From NCBI GenBank assembly GCA_034408745.1, contig JAWXCM010000108.1, positions 1 through 50,446 on the forward strand: a stretch of 50,446 nucleotides of DNA. The letters run 5' to 3'. A program made the translations under genes and the position numbers. The notes under the pieces were generated by a model, which was not told the DNA's origin, did not search any database, and saw nothing but the letters and a program-made list of their open reading frames with translations. Shown here in pieces: positions 16,034 to 24,600 of the stretch (the first letter of the stretch is position 1; the number at the start of each line of letters is the position of its first letter). This stretch comes from JAWXCM01 sp034408745 (GTDB taxonomy: Bacteria; Acidobacteriota; Terriglobia; Bryobacterales; Bryobacteraceae).

Positions 16034-16528
16034 TCATTTTTTCGGAATGATGCTGATTTTGCCGTCCGATTCCATATAAGCAGCCGCAATATCCTGGAGC
16101 GATTCGATGCCGCTTTCCCGGGCATGGCTCATGATGTCCCCCTCTGAGACCAGTTCCTTGCGCATATTGCGACGCAACATTTCCCCGTTCACCACGAGTT
16201 TGAGCGGGGCAGGTTCCAGCAGCTTGCGGAACCCCTCAAAGCGAAAAGTCAGCCAGTCGAGAGCGTAGTTCCAGAACACGATGGTTCCCACAAGCACCAG
16301 ACCGTCGGTGACTGATTTGTACTCGGCAGCCATCGCGTTCTGGGCCGCGTCGGCGACCATCACCGTCATAAGCAGGTCGGCAAGCCCGACGTTTCCACCC
16401 TCCCGCTTCAGGACGAAGCGCATCATGGCGAACAGCGCGAGGTAGGTGAGGGTCCCTCGAATCATCAACTCTACCGGGGACATCGTGAAGGCAAAGGTGT
16501 TGTGCCAGTCGATGGCAAAAAGCTTCAT
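16034..16528 (-). CDS. DUF421 (YetF-like) membrane protein
   Basis: This 164-residue protein has three N-terminal membrane helices (about residues 17-90: RGTLTYLALFAMMRFVLKREGGNVGLADLLMTVMVADAAQNAM) followed by the cytosolic YetF-type domain with LKLVVNGEMLRRNMRKELVSEGDIMSHARESGIESLQDIAAAYMESDGKISII. This layout is diagnostic of DUF421. Function is unknown; related proteins affect spore germination and membrane integrity in Bacillus. It is the downstream neighbour of two cytochrome c-type genes, 25 bp after the first. Confidence 0.9.
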   Translation of the reverse strand: MKLFAIDWHNTFAFTMSPVELMIRGTLTYLALFAMMRFVLKREGGNVGLADLLMTVMVADAAQNAMAAEYKSVTDGLVLVGTIVFWNYALDWLTFRFEGFRKLLEPAPLKLVVNGEMLRRNMRKELVSEGDIMSHARESGIESLQDIAAAYMESDGKISIIPKK

Positions 16529-16553
16529 TCGACTGTCTTACCACTTCGCGTGC

Positions 16554-17198
16554 TTAGCGCGTCAGGAGTTGTATGGAGACCGGCGGTTCGGAGACGATGC
16601 GCGTGCCGGCGGGGAGTTTCAGCGGCTCAGCCAACAGGTACGTCCGGGCCCATTTCTGTTTGTAGTCTCGCAGCCGGAGAAGGGGCTCGATTGTGCCGTC
16701 CGGCCGCTGTGCGTAGATTTTCGCCGACGCCACATCGGCCAGTGGGGTTAGGCCGAGAATAACCGTTGCGGCTGTGAGCCGCACCGTCCGCAGTGTTCGC
16801 CCGGGCATCGGTTTGGCTGCTGGCGGCGCATCTGGGATGGAAGGCGGAAGGTACTTCGGATCGCCCTCCGGCGCGCCGCCTTCCACCCATTCCGCGATGC
16901 GGGTCATCTCATCCTGCGTGAGGCTCGGGTCATGTTGCAGGTCGCTGTAGCCGCGCACAGCGCCCCACGGCGGCATGCGTCTGGCGAGCACTTCGTCGCG
17001 AATCGCCTTGGCCCACGGCCGAGCCTCTTCCCACGTGACCAGCGGCATCGGCGAGGGACCGCCATCGCGGTGACACGACGCGCAGCGCCGGTACACGATG
17101 CGCGAGATCTCGACCGACCAGGTCAGCTTCGTCGTGATGAGATCGTGGGCCGGGGCGAGCACGGCTCCGGCCAGCAGCAGGATGACGCTTCGAACCAC
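16554..17198 (-). CDS. Secreted monoheme cytochrome c-type protein
   Basis: This 214-residue protein starts with GTG and a signal peptide. It has one c-type heme site, C39-A-S-C42-H43, then RDGGPSPMPLVTWEEARPWAKAIRDEVLARRMPPW, the typical run of cytochrome domains fused to copper monooxygenase-like modules. This copy has only a short C-terminal beta region (about residues 130-214, ARTYLLAEPLKLPAGTRI) in place of a full monooxygenase. It lies 5 bp after the larger cytochrome-monooxygenase gene and shares its N-terminal layout, so it is probably a truncated paralogue or electron-transfer partner. Confidence 0.8.
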   Translation of the reverse strand: MVRSVILLLAGAVLAPAHDLITTKLTWSVEISRIVYRRCASCHRDGGPSPMPLVTWEEARPWAKAIRDEVLARRMPPWGAVRGYSDLQHDPSLTQDEMTRIAEWVEGGAPEGDPKYLPPSIPDAPPAAKPMPGRTLRTVRLTAATVILGLTPLADVASAKIYAQRPDGTIEPLLRLRDYKQKWARTYLLAEPLKLPAGTRIVSEPPVSIQLLTR

Positions 17199-17203
17199 GT
17201 TCG

Positions 17204-18523
17204 TTATTCAGCCCTGGGAGCGGGCGGCGTTGGACTGGACCGGCGAAAGAAGCTCTTCCGATCCATGTCCAGTGGAACAGCGAGGTCGAAGAAGCCGATG
17301 CTCATCTCCTCCCAGCTCTGTTCGCCAAAACGGACCTGCGACTTCGGGTCTGGATTATACGGATTGTTCGGAGAATTATCGAATATTCCTGTGAATTCAA
17401 ACCGCGTTCCCGCCGGGAACTTCAGGGGCTCGGCCAGACGATAGCTAAGCTGCCAGTTGAAGTTGTAGTTGTCTACCTGGAGCATGGTCTTCATTTCCTC
17501 GCCGGGAAGTTGCACTTTGTACTCGAAACCCTTGCCGCGAACGTGCATGTGTGGGAAGAAGCTGAGGATCGTGGAGTCGTTTGGTACCTGAAAGCGCGTG
17601 GGTACGCGATATGCCGGGTCGCCCGGAGGAATCACGAATCGGGAGTTGCCCACAGCCACGGTAATAATCCGCTCCAGGGGCTTCTCCTTCGAGAAGACGA
17701 GACCAATTTGGGTGAGGTCCGTACCAGGCTTCCCATTGGTGGTGTAGTGCATCTGGAGCACCAGGTCGGAGCCAGCCTTGATCAGACGAGCCTGCCCAGG
17801 CTTGAACACGTCGGGCAAATTACCGGGCGTGTACACAGTGAGAAACTCGGCGCCAAAACCATCAATATCGCCCTGCCGCGGTTTGCCATCGGCTCCTGTT
17901 TTCGGCGGCGACCATGGTTCAAACGGCTTCGCTTCGCCGCGCAACCACTTGTCGGCGGGCCCTCGCACAAAGACCACGGCATGATGGACCACGCCGCGAT
18001 TGCTGGGCCGGGCCTCCACCATCTGCACCCACTTGTCTTCCGTGAAGCCGGTGGGGATCACGATGTACTGGTAGTCGATGGTGGCTGCCGCGGGCAGGCT
18101 GAAAGGCTGCTTCATGCCGATAACCACATCGGGCCTGACGGGCATACCCCAGCCGCTGGTCCACTGTTTGGGCGCCGGTGCATCCTTCGGGCTGCCTTCC
18201 GCCGCACCGGTATCCGACCACGCAGCCAGGATGTCAATCTCCGACTGTGAGAGCGAGCGGTCATTGACAAACTTGCCATGATTCGGATTCGCGAACCATG
18301 GCGGCATCTTCTTCGTTCGTACCACCTCGCGAATGCTCTTCGCCCACGGTCGGGTTTCTTTGTATGTGAAGAGGGTCATTGGGCCGATCTCGCCGGCCCG
18401 GTGGCATTCCTGACAACGCTCCTGCAACACCGGGAGCACATCTTTGTAGAACGTCGGGTTTGCGGCTGAAGCGGTGGTTGCCGCTGCCGCGATGAGTGCG
18501 AAGACAAGTAGAGTGCGGAACAT
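17204..18523 (-). CDS. Cytochrome c fused to PHM-like copper monooxygenase domains
   Basis: This 439-residue secreted protein has a signal peptide (about 1-20), a c-type heme site (C37-Q-E-C40-H41) with RPWAKSIREVVRTKKMPPWF (about 59-77), then the two beta-sandwich domains of type II ascorbate-dependent monooxygenases. All six expected copper ligands are present: H180, H181 (VVHHAVVF) and H259 (LQMHYT) for CuH; H325, H327 (FFPHMHVRG) and M407 (SWEEMSIGFF) for CuM. Animal PHM/DBH enzymes hydroxylate C-H bonds with copper and oxygen. The bacterial substrate is unknown. The heme domain could supply electrons in place of ascorbate; that is inference. Confidence 0.85.
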   Translation of the reverse strand: MFRTLLVFALIAAAATTASAANPTFYKDVLPVLQERCQECHRAGEIGPMTLFTYKETRPWAKSIREVVRTKKMPPWFANPNHGKFVNDRSLSQSEIDILAAWSDTGAAEGSPKDAPAPKQWTSGWGMPVRPDVVIGMKQPFSLPAAATIDYQYIVIPTGFTEDKWVQMVEARPSNRGVVHHAVVFVRGPADKWLRGEAKPFEPWSPPKTGADGKPRQGDIDGFGAEFLTVYTPGNLPDVFKPGQARLIKAGSDLVLQMHYTTNGKPGTDLTQIGLVFSKEKPLERIITVAVGNSRFVIPPGDPAYRVPTRFQVPNDSTILSFFPHMHVRGKGFEYKVQLPGEEMKTMLQVDNYNFNWQLSYRLAEPLKFPAGTRFEFTGIFDNSPNNPYNPDPKSQVRFGEQSWEEMSIGFFDLAVPLDMDRKSFFRRSSPTPPAPRAE

Positions 18524-18597
18524 AGGTCGCAGAATCTATTTTACGGTTACCCTGTTCGGAAAGTTCTCTGAGGCTCCTTGTCCAGTACAATTGAAAA

Positions 18598-19692
18598 TTG
18601 GTCAACAAACTCGTCTTCGAGAACCTGCGCCACCGACCTTTACGAACACTGCTGACAGTCCTTGCGATCGGCCTGCAGGTAACGCTCGTGCTTACGATCG
18701 TTGGGCTGACGCGCGGACTGGTGGATGCCAGCGCCGCGCGAACGCGTGGTGTGGGTGCGGACATCATCGTCCGGCCGCCAGGCACGTCGATCCTCGGCCT
18801 CTCCTCCGCACCAATGAGCGAAGGCATGGTGAAGTTTTCTGAAAAGCAACCACACGTCACACTCGCGCAGGGCGTGATGGTGCACGGCATCGGCGGCTTC
18901 GACAGCATTATCGGCGTAGACCTCGACCGGTTCACAAAGATGGCTGGTGGGCTGAGGTACCTGGAGGGCGGACCGCTGGAAAAGCCGACCGATATGCTGA
19001 TCGATGAGAGCTACGCGCAGCAGCGCAAGCTGAAGCCGGGCGATTCGGTCGAACTCGCCGGCCAGAAGTGGGTGGTTCGCGGAGTCATCGAGTCGGGCAA
19101 GCTGGGCAAACTGTTCGTCGACAAGTCGTACCTGCAGCAGGTGACGTCGAACACGGGCAAGATCAGCATGGTCTACGTGAAGGTAGACGACCCGAAGAGC
19201 ATCCAGGGCGTCATCGAATCGATGAAGAAATCGCTTGAGGGCTATCCCATCTATTCGATGGAGGAGTTCCTCTCTTACCTGACGCCAGGCCAGATTCCGG
19301 GCGTGACGCCATTCATCGCGGTGTTGATCGGGCTGGCCGTGGTGTTCGGCTTTCTCATCGTATTCCTGGCGATGTATACCGCGGTGCTGGAACGCACGCG
19401 CGAGATTGGAATCCTGAAGGCGCTCGGCGCGACAAAGATGTACGTGCTGACGATGCTGCTTCGCGAGACAGTGCTGCTGGCCCTGGTGGGCGCGGTGATT
19501 GGCATCGTGCTGGCGTTTCTTGCGCGATGGGCCATTATGGCCTTCGTGCCATCTTCGCTGCCTGTGGCGATCGTTCCGGAATGGTGGCCTGTGGCAGGAC
19601 TCATTTCGATTGCCGGAGCGGTGCTCGGCGCGCTGTATCCGGGATTGAAGGCAGCCCGTCAGGACACGATTGAGGCGCTCAGCTATGAGTGA
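18598..19692 (+). CDS. FtsX/MacB-type ABC transporter permease
   Basis: This 364-residue protein has the N-terminal membrane helix of FtsX-like permeases (LVFENLRHRPLRTLLTVLAIGLQVTLVLTIVGL, about residues 4-36), a periplasmic MacB-type core (about 40-225) and three C-terminal helices (about 235-360, including RTREIGILKALGATKMYVLTMLLRETVLLA). The TTG at 18598 is the only upstream start, because an in-frame TGA lies at 18592-18594. No clear Shine-Dalgarno sequence is seen, but TACAAT at 18586-18591 could be a -10. It works with the following ATPase, probably in lipoprotein or small-molecule export. Confidence 0.88.
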   Translation: MVNKLVFENLRHRPLRTLLTVLAIGLQVTLVLTIVGLTRGLVDASAARTRGVGADIIVRPPGTSILGLSSAPMSEGMVKFSEKQPHVTLAQGVMVHGIGGFDSIIGVDLDRFTKMAGGLRYLEGGPLEKPTDMLIDESYAQQRKLKPGDSVELAGQKWVVRGVIESGKLGKLFVDKSYLQQVTSNTGKISMVYVKVDDPKSIQGVIESMKKSLEGYPIYSMEEFLSYLTPGQIPGVTPFIAVLIGLAVVFGFLIVFLAMYTAVLERTREIGILKALGATKMYVLTMLLRETVLLALVGAVIGIVLAFLARWAIMAFVPSSLPVAIVPEWWPVAGLISIAGAVLGALYPGLKAARQDTIEALSYE

Positions 19693-20362
19693 GCCGATTA
19701 TCCGCGCCCACCAGTTGTGTAAGACGTACCGCACGGGCGACGTCGATGTGCATGCGCTTCGCGGAGTGAACCTGAATGTGCAGCGCGGTGAGTTTCTCGC
19801 CATTGTCGGGCACTCCGGTTCGGGCAAGTCGACACTGTTCAATATTCTGGGCGGACTGACTCCACCGACGTCGGGCGAGGCATACGTCGACGGCCGAGAC
19901 CTGCGCGTGATGGGTGAGGCCGAGCGAGCCAAACTTCGCAAGACTTCCATTGGGTTCGTTTTTCAGAAATACAACCTGCTGCCCACCTTAACGGCGGCCG
20001 ATAATATTGAACTGGCGCGCAGCCTCGCCGGGCGCTCCGGGGCGACGGATCCGCACTTTGACGAGGCGCTCAAGATGCTCGGCATCTCGCATCGGCTCGA
20101 CCACAAGCCGCGCGCGTTGTCGGGCGGCGAGCAACAGCGCGTCGCCATTGCGCGAGCCATCGTCAACAACCCTGCCATCCTGCTGGCAGATGAGCCGACT
20201 GGTAACCTGGACACGGAGAACTCGACCCTGGTTCTGGAACTGCTGAAGTCGTTGAATGAGCGACTGGGTCAGACGATTCTGATGATCACGCACAACCCTG
20301 AAGCTGCATCGTTCGCGGATCGCGTGGAGCGGATGAAGGACGGGATGATCGTCGGCCAGTAG
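19685..20362 (+). CDS. ABC transporter ATP-binding protein (LolD/MacB type)
   Basis: This 225-residue ATPase has Walker A GHSGSGKST (about residues 40-48), Q-loop VFQKYNLLPTLTAADNIELA, signature LSGGEQQRVAIARA (about 140-153) and Walker B ILLADEPTGNLD (about 161-172). It belongs to the LolD/MacB/FtsE group that powers FtsX-like permeases such as the gene before it. The ATG at 19685 overlaps the permease end by 8 nt; an upstream in-frame start would overlap further. Its stop TAG directly abuts the opposing cytochrome stop CTA, with no base between. Confidence 0.93.
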   Translation: MSEPIIRAHQLCKTYRTGDVDVHALRGVNLNVQRGEFLAIVGHSGSGKSTLFNILGGLTPPTSGEAYVDGRDLRVMGEAERAKLRKTSIGFVFQKYNLLPTLTAADNIELARSLAGRSGATDPHFDEALKMLGISHRLDHKPRALSGGEQQRVAIARAIVNNPAILLADEPTGNLDTENSTLVLELLKSLNERLGQTILMITHNPEAASFADRVERMKDGMIVGQ

Positions 20363-20866
20363 CTAATTGCGCTGCTCGTGACAGTACGTGCAGTCGTTGC
20401 TGGCGTTCTTCGTTTTGTGGCAGCTCATGCAGCCACTCATGTTCAGATTGACCTGCTTTGACATCAGTTCCTGGCTAGCCACGTCGCCGTGGCATTCCTG
20501 GCATGTGTTTTTCGCTTCGGCATGGGCCCGGTGGCTAAAGAACACATACGTCGGAATTTCATAGACGCGCACCCATTTCACCGGGCGTGAGCTCTTCGCA
20601 TATTCAGTTAGCTTTCGAATTGCGGGGCTGTCGGTCTTCACGGACTGATGGCACTGCATGCAGACACTCGCCGCAGGCAGCCCCATCAGTTCGCCGGGGT
20701 CCTTGTTTGGATGGCACATGTTGCACCGAAGCTTCAGTGTGCCCACATGATGTTTGTGGTTGTAGGGAACAGGCTGTTCCGGCCCTGCTGGCGTCTCCCG
20801 CCCGGGGGATTGCGCCGCCACCGTCAACACGAAGGCGGCGCACAGTATTGCGATGCGACAGATCAC
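20363..20866 (-). CDS. Secreted pentaheme cytochrome c
   Basis: This 167-residue protein starts with GTG, has a signal peptide, and contains five CxxCH heme sites: CNMCH, CMQCH, CQECH, CMSCH and CTYCH. Extra His residues (NHKHH, FSHRAH) are suited to be the distal ligands of bis-His hemes, as in the cytochrome c3/c7 class. It lies 6 bp downstream of the GMC oxidoreductase. Related FAD/GMC dehydrogenases use a membrane triheme cytochrome c; this five-heme protein probably takes that role. Confidence 0.88.
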   Translation of the reverse strand: MICRIAILCAAFVLTVAAQSPGRETPAGPEQPVPYNHKHHVGTLKLRCNMCHPNKDPGELMGLPAASVCMQCHQSVKTDSPAIRKLTEYAKSSRPVKWVRVYEIPTYVFFSHRAHAEAKNTCQECHGDVASQELMSKQVNLNMSGCMSCHKTKNASNDCTYCHEQRN

Positions 20867-20872
20867 GTGCAG

Positions 20873-22444
20873 TTAGATGTTCCTTTTCTGCATTTGGTCA
20901 GCAAGAAATTCCGAGGCTCGCATGGAGAGCGCCAGGATGGTCATGGTCGGGTTCTGCGATCCGCCGGTGACGAAGCTGCTTCCGTCGACCACGAACAGAT
21001 TTTTGATCTCGTGGCTCTGGTTCCACTTATTGAGCACGCTGGTCTTCGGGTTGTCGCCCATGCGGCACGTCCCGAGTTCGTGGATGCTGTGACCGGGCGG
21101 GTACATTTTGTCGTTCCGGTGCAGCACCTCGAAGCCCGCTTTCGAGCAGACTTCGTTCAGGACATCGTTGCCGTCCTTCGCCATCTTAAATTCGTTGTCG
21201 GTGTACCTGCACTTGAAGTTCAGCACCGGGATGCCGTAGGCGTCGACCTTTGTCTTGTCGATCTGCACGAAGTTCTCAAAGCGGGGCAGCACTTCGCCCA
21301 TGAAGGTTGCGGAGAACGCAGCGCCGCGATTCCGGTCGATATCCTTCTGCAGATCCTCGCCCCAGGAGGGGAAATATTTGGGGTCGGGCGTGCCACCGGT
21401 GTAGAAATCGAATGCATATCCGCGGATAAAGTCGTGCTTTTCTCCCTTTTTCAAATTGCGGAACCGGGGGATATAGCCCGAGCTGCCGACGATACCGCGA
21501 CTGCGTCCCCCACGGGCATCGGGGACAATCGCGACCACGCTGTTGCTGATGTAGAACTGGTCATGCAGGTAGTGCCCCAGCGTCCCACTCGAATTAGCGA
21601 TCTTCGAGTTGAGCAGGATGCGGGTGCTCTCGAGGCATGACGCCCCGACCACCACAGCCCGTCCCTTCGCGTGGATCTCCCGTTTACTGTGTTTTTCGAC
21701 GAAATGCACGCCGTTGACGAGCCCCGTCTTCCTGTCGACCGACACCTCCCGGCAGACGGCGTTGGGTACGATGGTGAGATTGCCCGTCTCCATCGCAGCC
21801 GGAAGCAACAGGTTGAAGCTGCTGGCCAGTTGTCCGTTGCCGAGCGCCCGGCGGATCTTGGTGACCGTGATGCCAAACGGCTTGCCCGCTGAGGCAACGC
21901 GCGCGGAGGCCTGGGCGTCGGGGCTTGTATCGTCGATAAACTGGCCGTCGGGAAGCTGCATAAGCCCTTCCTTTTTGCCGGATACTCGGAAAATCGGCTC
22001 CACTTTATCGTAGAAGGGCGACAGCTCAGCGTGGTCGATAGGCCAATTTTCGCCGAACCCGTCAAAATCTTTTCCTTTGAATTCGTAGTCGCTCAGCCGG
22101 AACGACATGCGCGCCCAAAAGTTCGACTTGCCGCCGAGCATCCGCACGCGGACCCAGTTATACGGTTCTTTCGGATCGTGGGTATAGGGGACTTCGGTCT
22201 CGTCGACCCACTGGTTCGCGTTGAACTCACTGGCCTGATTCACATGCGCCAGGCGGCCGGGCTTGCCGAAGCCGCGATACGGCAATTCGTAGACCGGCTT
22301 CAGCGTCCGGACTTTGTTGAAATCGACCTGCGGACCCGCGTCCAGCAGCAGCACTTTCACACCGCGCTTCGTAAGGGTGTAGGCAGCCATCCCGCCGGAG
22401 GCGCCTGAGCCGATAATAATGACGTCGTATTCGGTTTGGGGCAT
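20873..22444 (-). CDS. GMC-family FAD oxidoreductase
   Basis: This 523-residue protein has the FAD-binding GSGASGGMAA (about residues 12-21), a second FAD contact MLGGKSNFWARM (about 98-109), and C-terminal GHSIHELGTCRMG with the active-site His, then NLFVVDGSSFVTGGSQNPTMTILALSMRASE (about 482-512). The subgroup is the membrane-bound gluconate/glucose dehydrogenase type. It lacks its own signal, and the preceding gene encodes the Tat-bearing small subunit that carries such subunits across the membrane. Substrate: probably a sugar, sugar acid or alcohol; not determined. Confidence 0.92.
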   Translation of the reverse strand: MPQTEYDVIIIGSGASGGMAAYTLTKRGVKVLLLDAGPQVDFNKVRTLKPVYELPYRGFGKPGRLAHVNQASEFNANQWVDETEVPYTHDPKEPYNWVRVRMLGGKSNFWARMSFRLSDYEFKGKDFDGFGENWPIDHAELSPFYDKVEPIFRVSGKKEGLMQLPDGQFIDDTSPDAQASARVASAGKPFGITVTKIRRALGNGQLASSFNLLLPAAMETGNLTIVPNAVCREVSVDRKTGLVNGVHFVEKHSKREIHAKGRAVVVGASCLESTRILLNSKIANSSGTLGHYLHDQFYISNSVVAIVPDARGGRSRGIVGSSGYIPRFRNLKKGEKHDFIRGYAFDFYTGGTPDPKYFPSWGEDLQKDIDRNRGAAFSATFMGEVLPRFENFVQIDKTKVDAYGIPVLNFKCRYTDNEFKMAKDGNDVLNEVCSKAGFEVLHRNDKMYPPGHSIHELGTCRMGDNPKTSVLNKWNQSHEIKNLFVVDGSSFVTGGSQNPTMTILALSMRASEFLADQMQKRNI

Positions 22445-22462
22445 TGTATTCTCCGGTATTCG

Positions 22463-23113
22463 TTAGTCGAGCGACGCCCAGTACAGACCCATGCCACCAC
22501 CACCGCGCCGGCCGCTGCTGGCTGCGACCGTGTACTCTTTCGAGTTCATAGTGGCGGTGCGGATGTCGGACTTGGCGGCCCAGAGGAAACGGGCGAGCGG
22601 ATCGGCCGGAGGATCGAAGGTCCACTTCTCTTTGAGCGGCGCCAGCAGCGTTCCCGCCTCGTCGGCAGCGAGCTCGGCATAGGGCTTGCTGAACTTCTTC
22701 CGAGCCCCCGCGTTGAGCAGGTCGAGTCCCGTTTTATACAGCGTCTGGCGATCGGAAGGCGACTGGCTGAGGAGAAAGTCGAGGAACTCCGGGGCGCTCG
22801 CCTCCAGCGCGCCAGGGGCTTCGCCGATCTTCGGCATGATGACCTCGCTCAGCTTCCGAAGTGCCGCAAACTGCGCCGGCGTGAAGAAACGCGGCGTCAT
22901 AATCCCGGCTTCGTCGGCGACCGAAGTCTCCAGTTTAGGGAGCTCGACCGCGGCAGCCGGAGTGCGGTTGTATGGCGCCGGAGGCGTGGTTGCATCGGCG
23001 GGAGGCGTAGTCTGCGGACTCGGCCGGGGCGTATTATTCTGCTGTTGCTGGGCGAGGAGCGCCGGAGCGGCGGGCACGGCCGCGAGTGCTTTAAGCAGGC
23101 GTCTGCGTTTCAT
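22463..23113 (-). CDS. Gluconate 2-dehydrogenase subunit 3 family protein (Tat)
   Basis: This 216-residue protein begins with a Tat-like signal (KRRRLLKALAAVPAAPALLA), a low-complexity Gln/Pro/Thr-rich linker (about residues 22-55), then the subunit-3 core: FFTPAQFAALRKLSEVIMPKI (about 76-96), APEFLDFLL and LLAPLKEKW...PLARFLWAAKSDIRTATMNSKEY. In known complexes this gamma subunit escorts the FAD subunit through the Tat pathway. It is 18 bp upstream of the GMC gene. Confidence 0.9.
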   Translation of the reverse strand: MKRRRLLKALAAVPAAPALLAQQQQNNTPRPSPQTTPPADATTPPAPYNRTPAAAVELPKLETSVADEAGIMTPRFFTPAQFAALRKLSEVIMPKIGEAPGALEASAPEFLDFLLSQSPSDRQTLYKTGLDLLNAGARKKFSKPYAELAADEAGTLLAPLKEKWTFDPPADPLARFLWAAKSDIRTATMNSKEYTVAASSGRRGGGGMGLYWASLD

Positions 23114-23161
23114 TGTGCGGAAAGGGATCAGGCGATTCTTTCTGGCGCGATGTTACCTTTT

Positions 23162-24595
23162 TCAGGCGACCGCGCTAAGTCCGGGTCCACTGAGGACTCC
23201 GGTTTTCAAATATCCATCCTTGACAGTGAAAATTCCGGGGAATTTCTTCTCCCAGCCCTTGTTGGCCACCGGCACGTACTGGCGAGCGTTGGCTTCAATA
23301 GCCGCGACCCCCGGAACATGCGCGGCGAGCCCGGCCGAGTGGATCAGCGACGCGCCCGGACACGTGAGGTCCTGCACGCAAAGGAACATGTTGTATTTTT
23401 GCGCGACAGCCGCCATCAGCAGCGCCTGCGCCTGACCCTTGCAGGCCTTGAGCGCGGTCCCGGAGTAGCCCATCTCGCGGGCCAGCATCAGCATTTCCTT
23501 GTCCGTCAAAGACTCGTCGATGACGACGGGCTTGAGCTTCGCCGCGGCGTGCATCACGTTGGCGCGGTCGGCCTTCAGGTCGCGTTTGGTGGGCTGCTCC
23601 ACGTACTGAATCCTGCGGAAGGCGTCCGGCACCTTCACTTTCACGTCGTTCAGCATGCCGATCAGATAATCGACGTTCGGGCACTTTTCATTAAAATCCA
23701 GCGAATATTTCCAGTCTTTGACGCCGAGCTTCGTCTGGGTTTCCGTGGTCGTGCTGTCGACGCGAAGGATGCGGTCCGTGTCCCACTTCCGGTCCTCGCC
23801 ATTCAGCTTGATCTTGATATGGGTGATTCCGTTGTAGCGGATCCATTCAGGCAGGGTCTCAGGCAGTCCGTCGCCGACTTTCTTCACGATGTCGGACTCG
23901 GTGATCGGGTCGACCGCACCCACCAGGTGATACAGCGGCATCTGTGGCCTGGGCTGCTTCAGGACGTACTTGTCCAGATACTCGCCCTTGAACTCGGCGC
24001 CGATGTAGTGCGACAAATCGTGCGTCATCAGGTCCGACCCGTAGGTCTGGTACGTGCTCCGGTTGTGCAGTTTGCCGAAGGCGTCGTGGATCGCCGCGTC
24101 GAACGGACTGCCGGTGCACAGCGTGCAGAGCTTCGGAATCGGCGCGTCGAGTGCGAGCTTCTTCGACACCTCAGCCGCGGCGGTGAGCCACGCCGGTTCG
24201 ACGGCCTCGTCGATATCCACCGGATGCGCATACTCCTTGTAGCCGCGTGTAATCGCCGCAATGCGCTCGCTGAGGTCCTTCATGGCCTGCAGCGTTTTCT
24301 CATACGGCATGGTCTTCGACGGGAAGGACCACACGTTCCCCAGCGGCATCGAGCCGAAACCCTTCGCCGTCTTCCCTGCCCGGGTGCGCACCGTGACGTT
24401 GACGTTCAGCAACGTCACCTTGTTCACTTCTGTGCCGCCGAACTTGATGGGCGTGCGGTAAAGGAAATCCTCGAAGCTGTGGCTCAGCTCCTCGATACGG
24501 ATATCGGTAGCCCGGGTGGCTCCGAGTAGAAGCGCCGGAGCGGCCGCGGCTGCGGACAGGGCGCCCAGGAAACTGCGTCGGCTGGTGTGCTGCAC
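23162..24595 (-). CDS. Tat-exported enolase-superfamily (mandelate racemase-like) enzyme
   Basis: This 477-residue protein starts with GTG and has a Tat signal (TSRRSFLGALSAAAAAPALLLGA). The C-terminal barrel shows the superfamily pattern: IKIKLNG (K-x-K, about residues 265-271), SLDFNE (about 305-310) and VEQPT (about 346-350) for metal-binding acids, IDES (about 379-382), then ALKACKGQAQALL. Enolase-superfamily enzymes abstract a proton next to a carboxylate, often as sugar-acid dehydratases or racemases. They are usually cytosolic; a Tat signal places this one outside. It lies 5 bp after the serine hydrolase and 48 bp before the subunit-3 gene. Confidence 0.85.
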   Translation of the reverse strand: MQHTSRRSFLGALSAAAAAPALLLGATRATDIRIEELSHSFEDFLYRTPIKFGGTEVNKVTLLNVNVTVRTRAGKTAKGFGSMPLGNVWSFPSKTMPYEKTLQAMKDLSERIAAITRGYKEYAHPVDIDEAVEPAWLTAAAEVSKKLALDAPIPKLCTLCTGSPFDAAIHDAFGKLHNRSTYQTYGSDLMTHDLSHYIGAEFKGEYLDKYVLKQPRPQMPLYHLVGAVDPITESDIVKKVGDGLPETLPEWIRYNGITHIKIKLNGEDRKWDTDRILRVDSTTTETQTKLGVKDWKYSLDFNEKCPNVDYLIGMLNDVKVKVPDAFRRIQYVEQPTKRDLKADRANVMHAAAKLKPVVIDESLTDKEMLMLAREMGYSGTALKACKGQAQALLMAAVAQKYNMFLCVQDLTCPGASLIHSAGLAAHVPGVAAIEANARQYVPVANKGWEKKFPGIFTVKDGYLKTGVLSGPGLSAVA

Positions 24596-24600
24596 GACGC

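Noticed and set aside
22436..24529. Plus-strand frame of 697 codons antisense to the subunit-3 and enolase-like genes
   Set aside because: No recognisable domain; the minus-strand genes have clear family motifs and signals.
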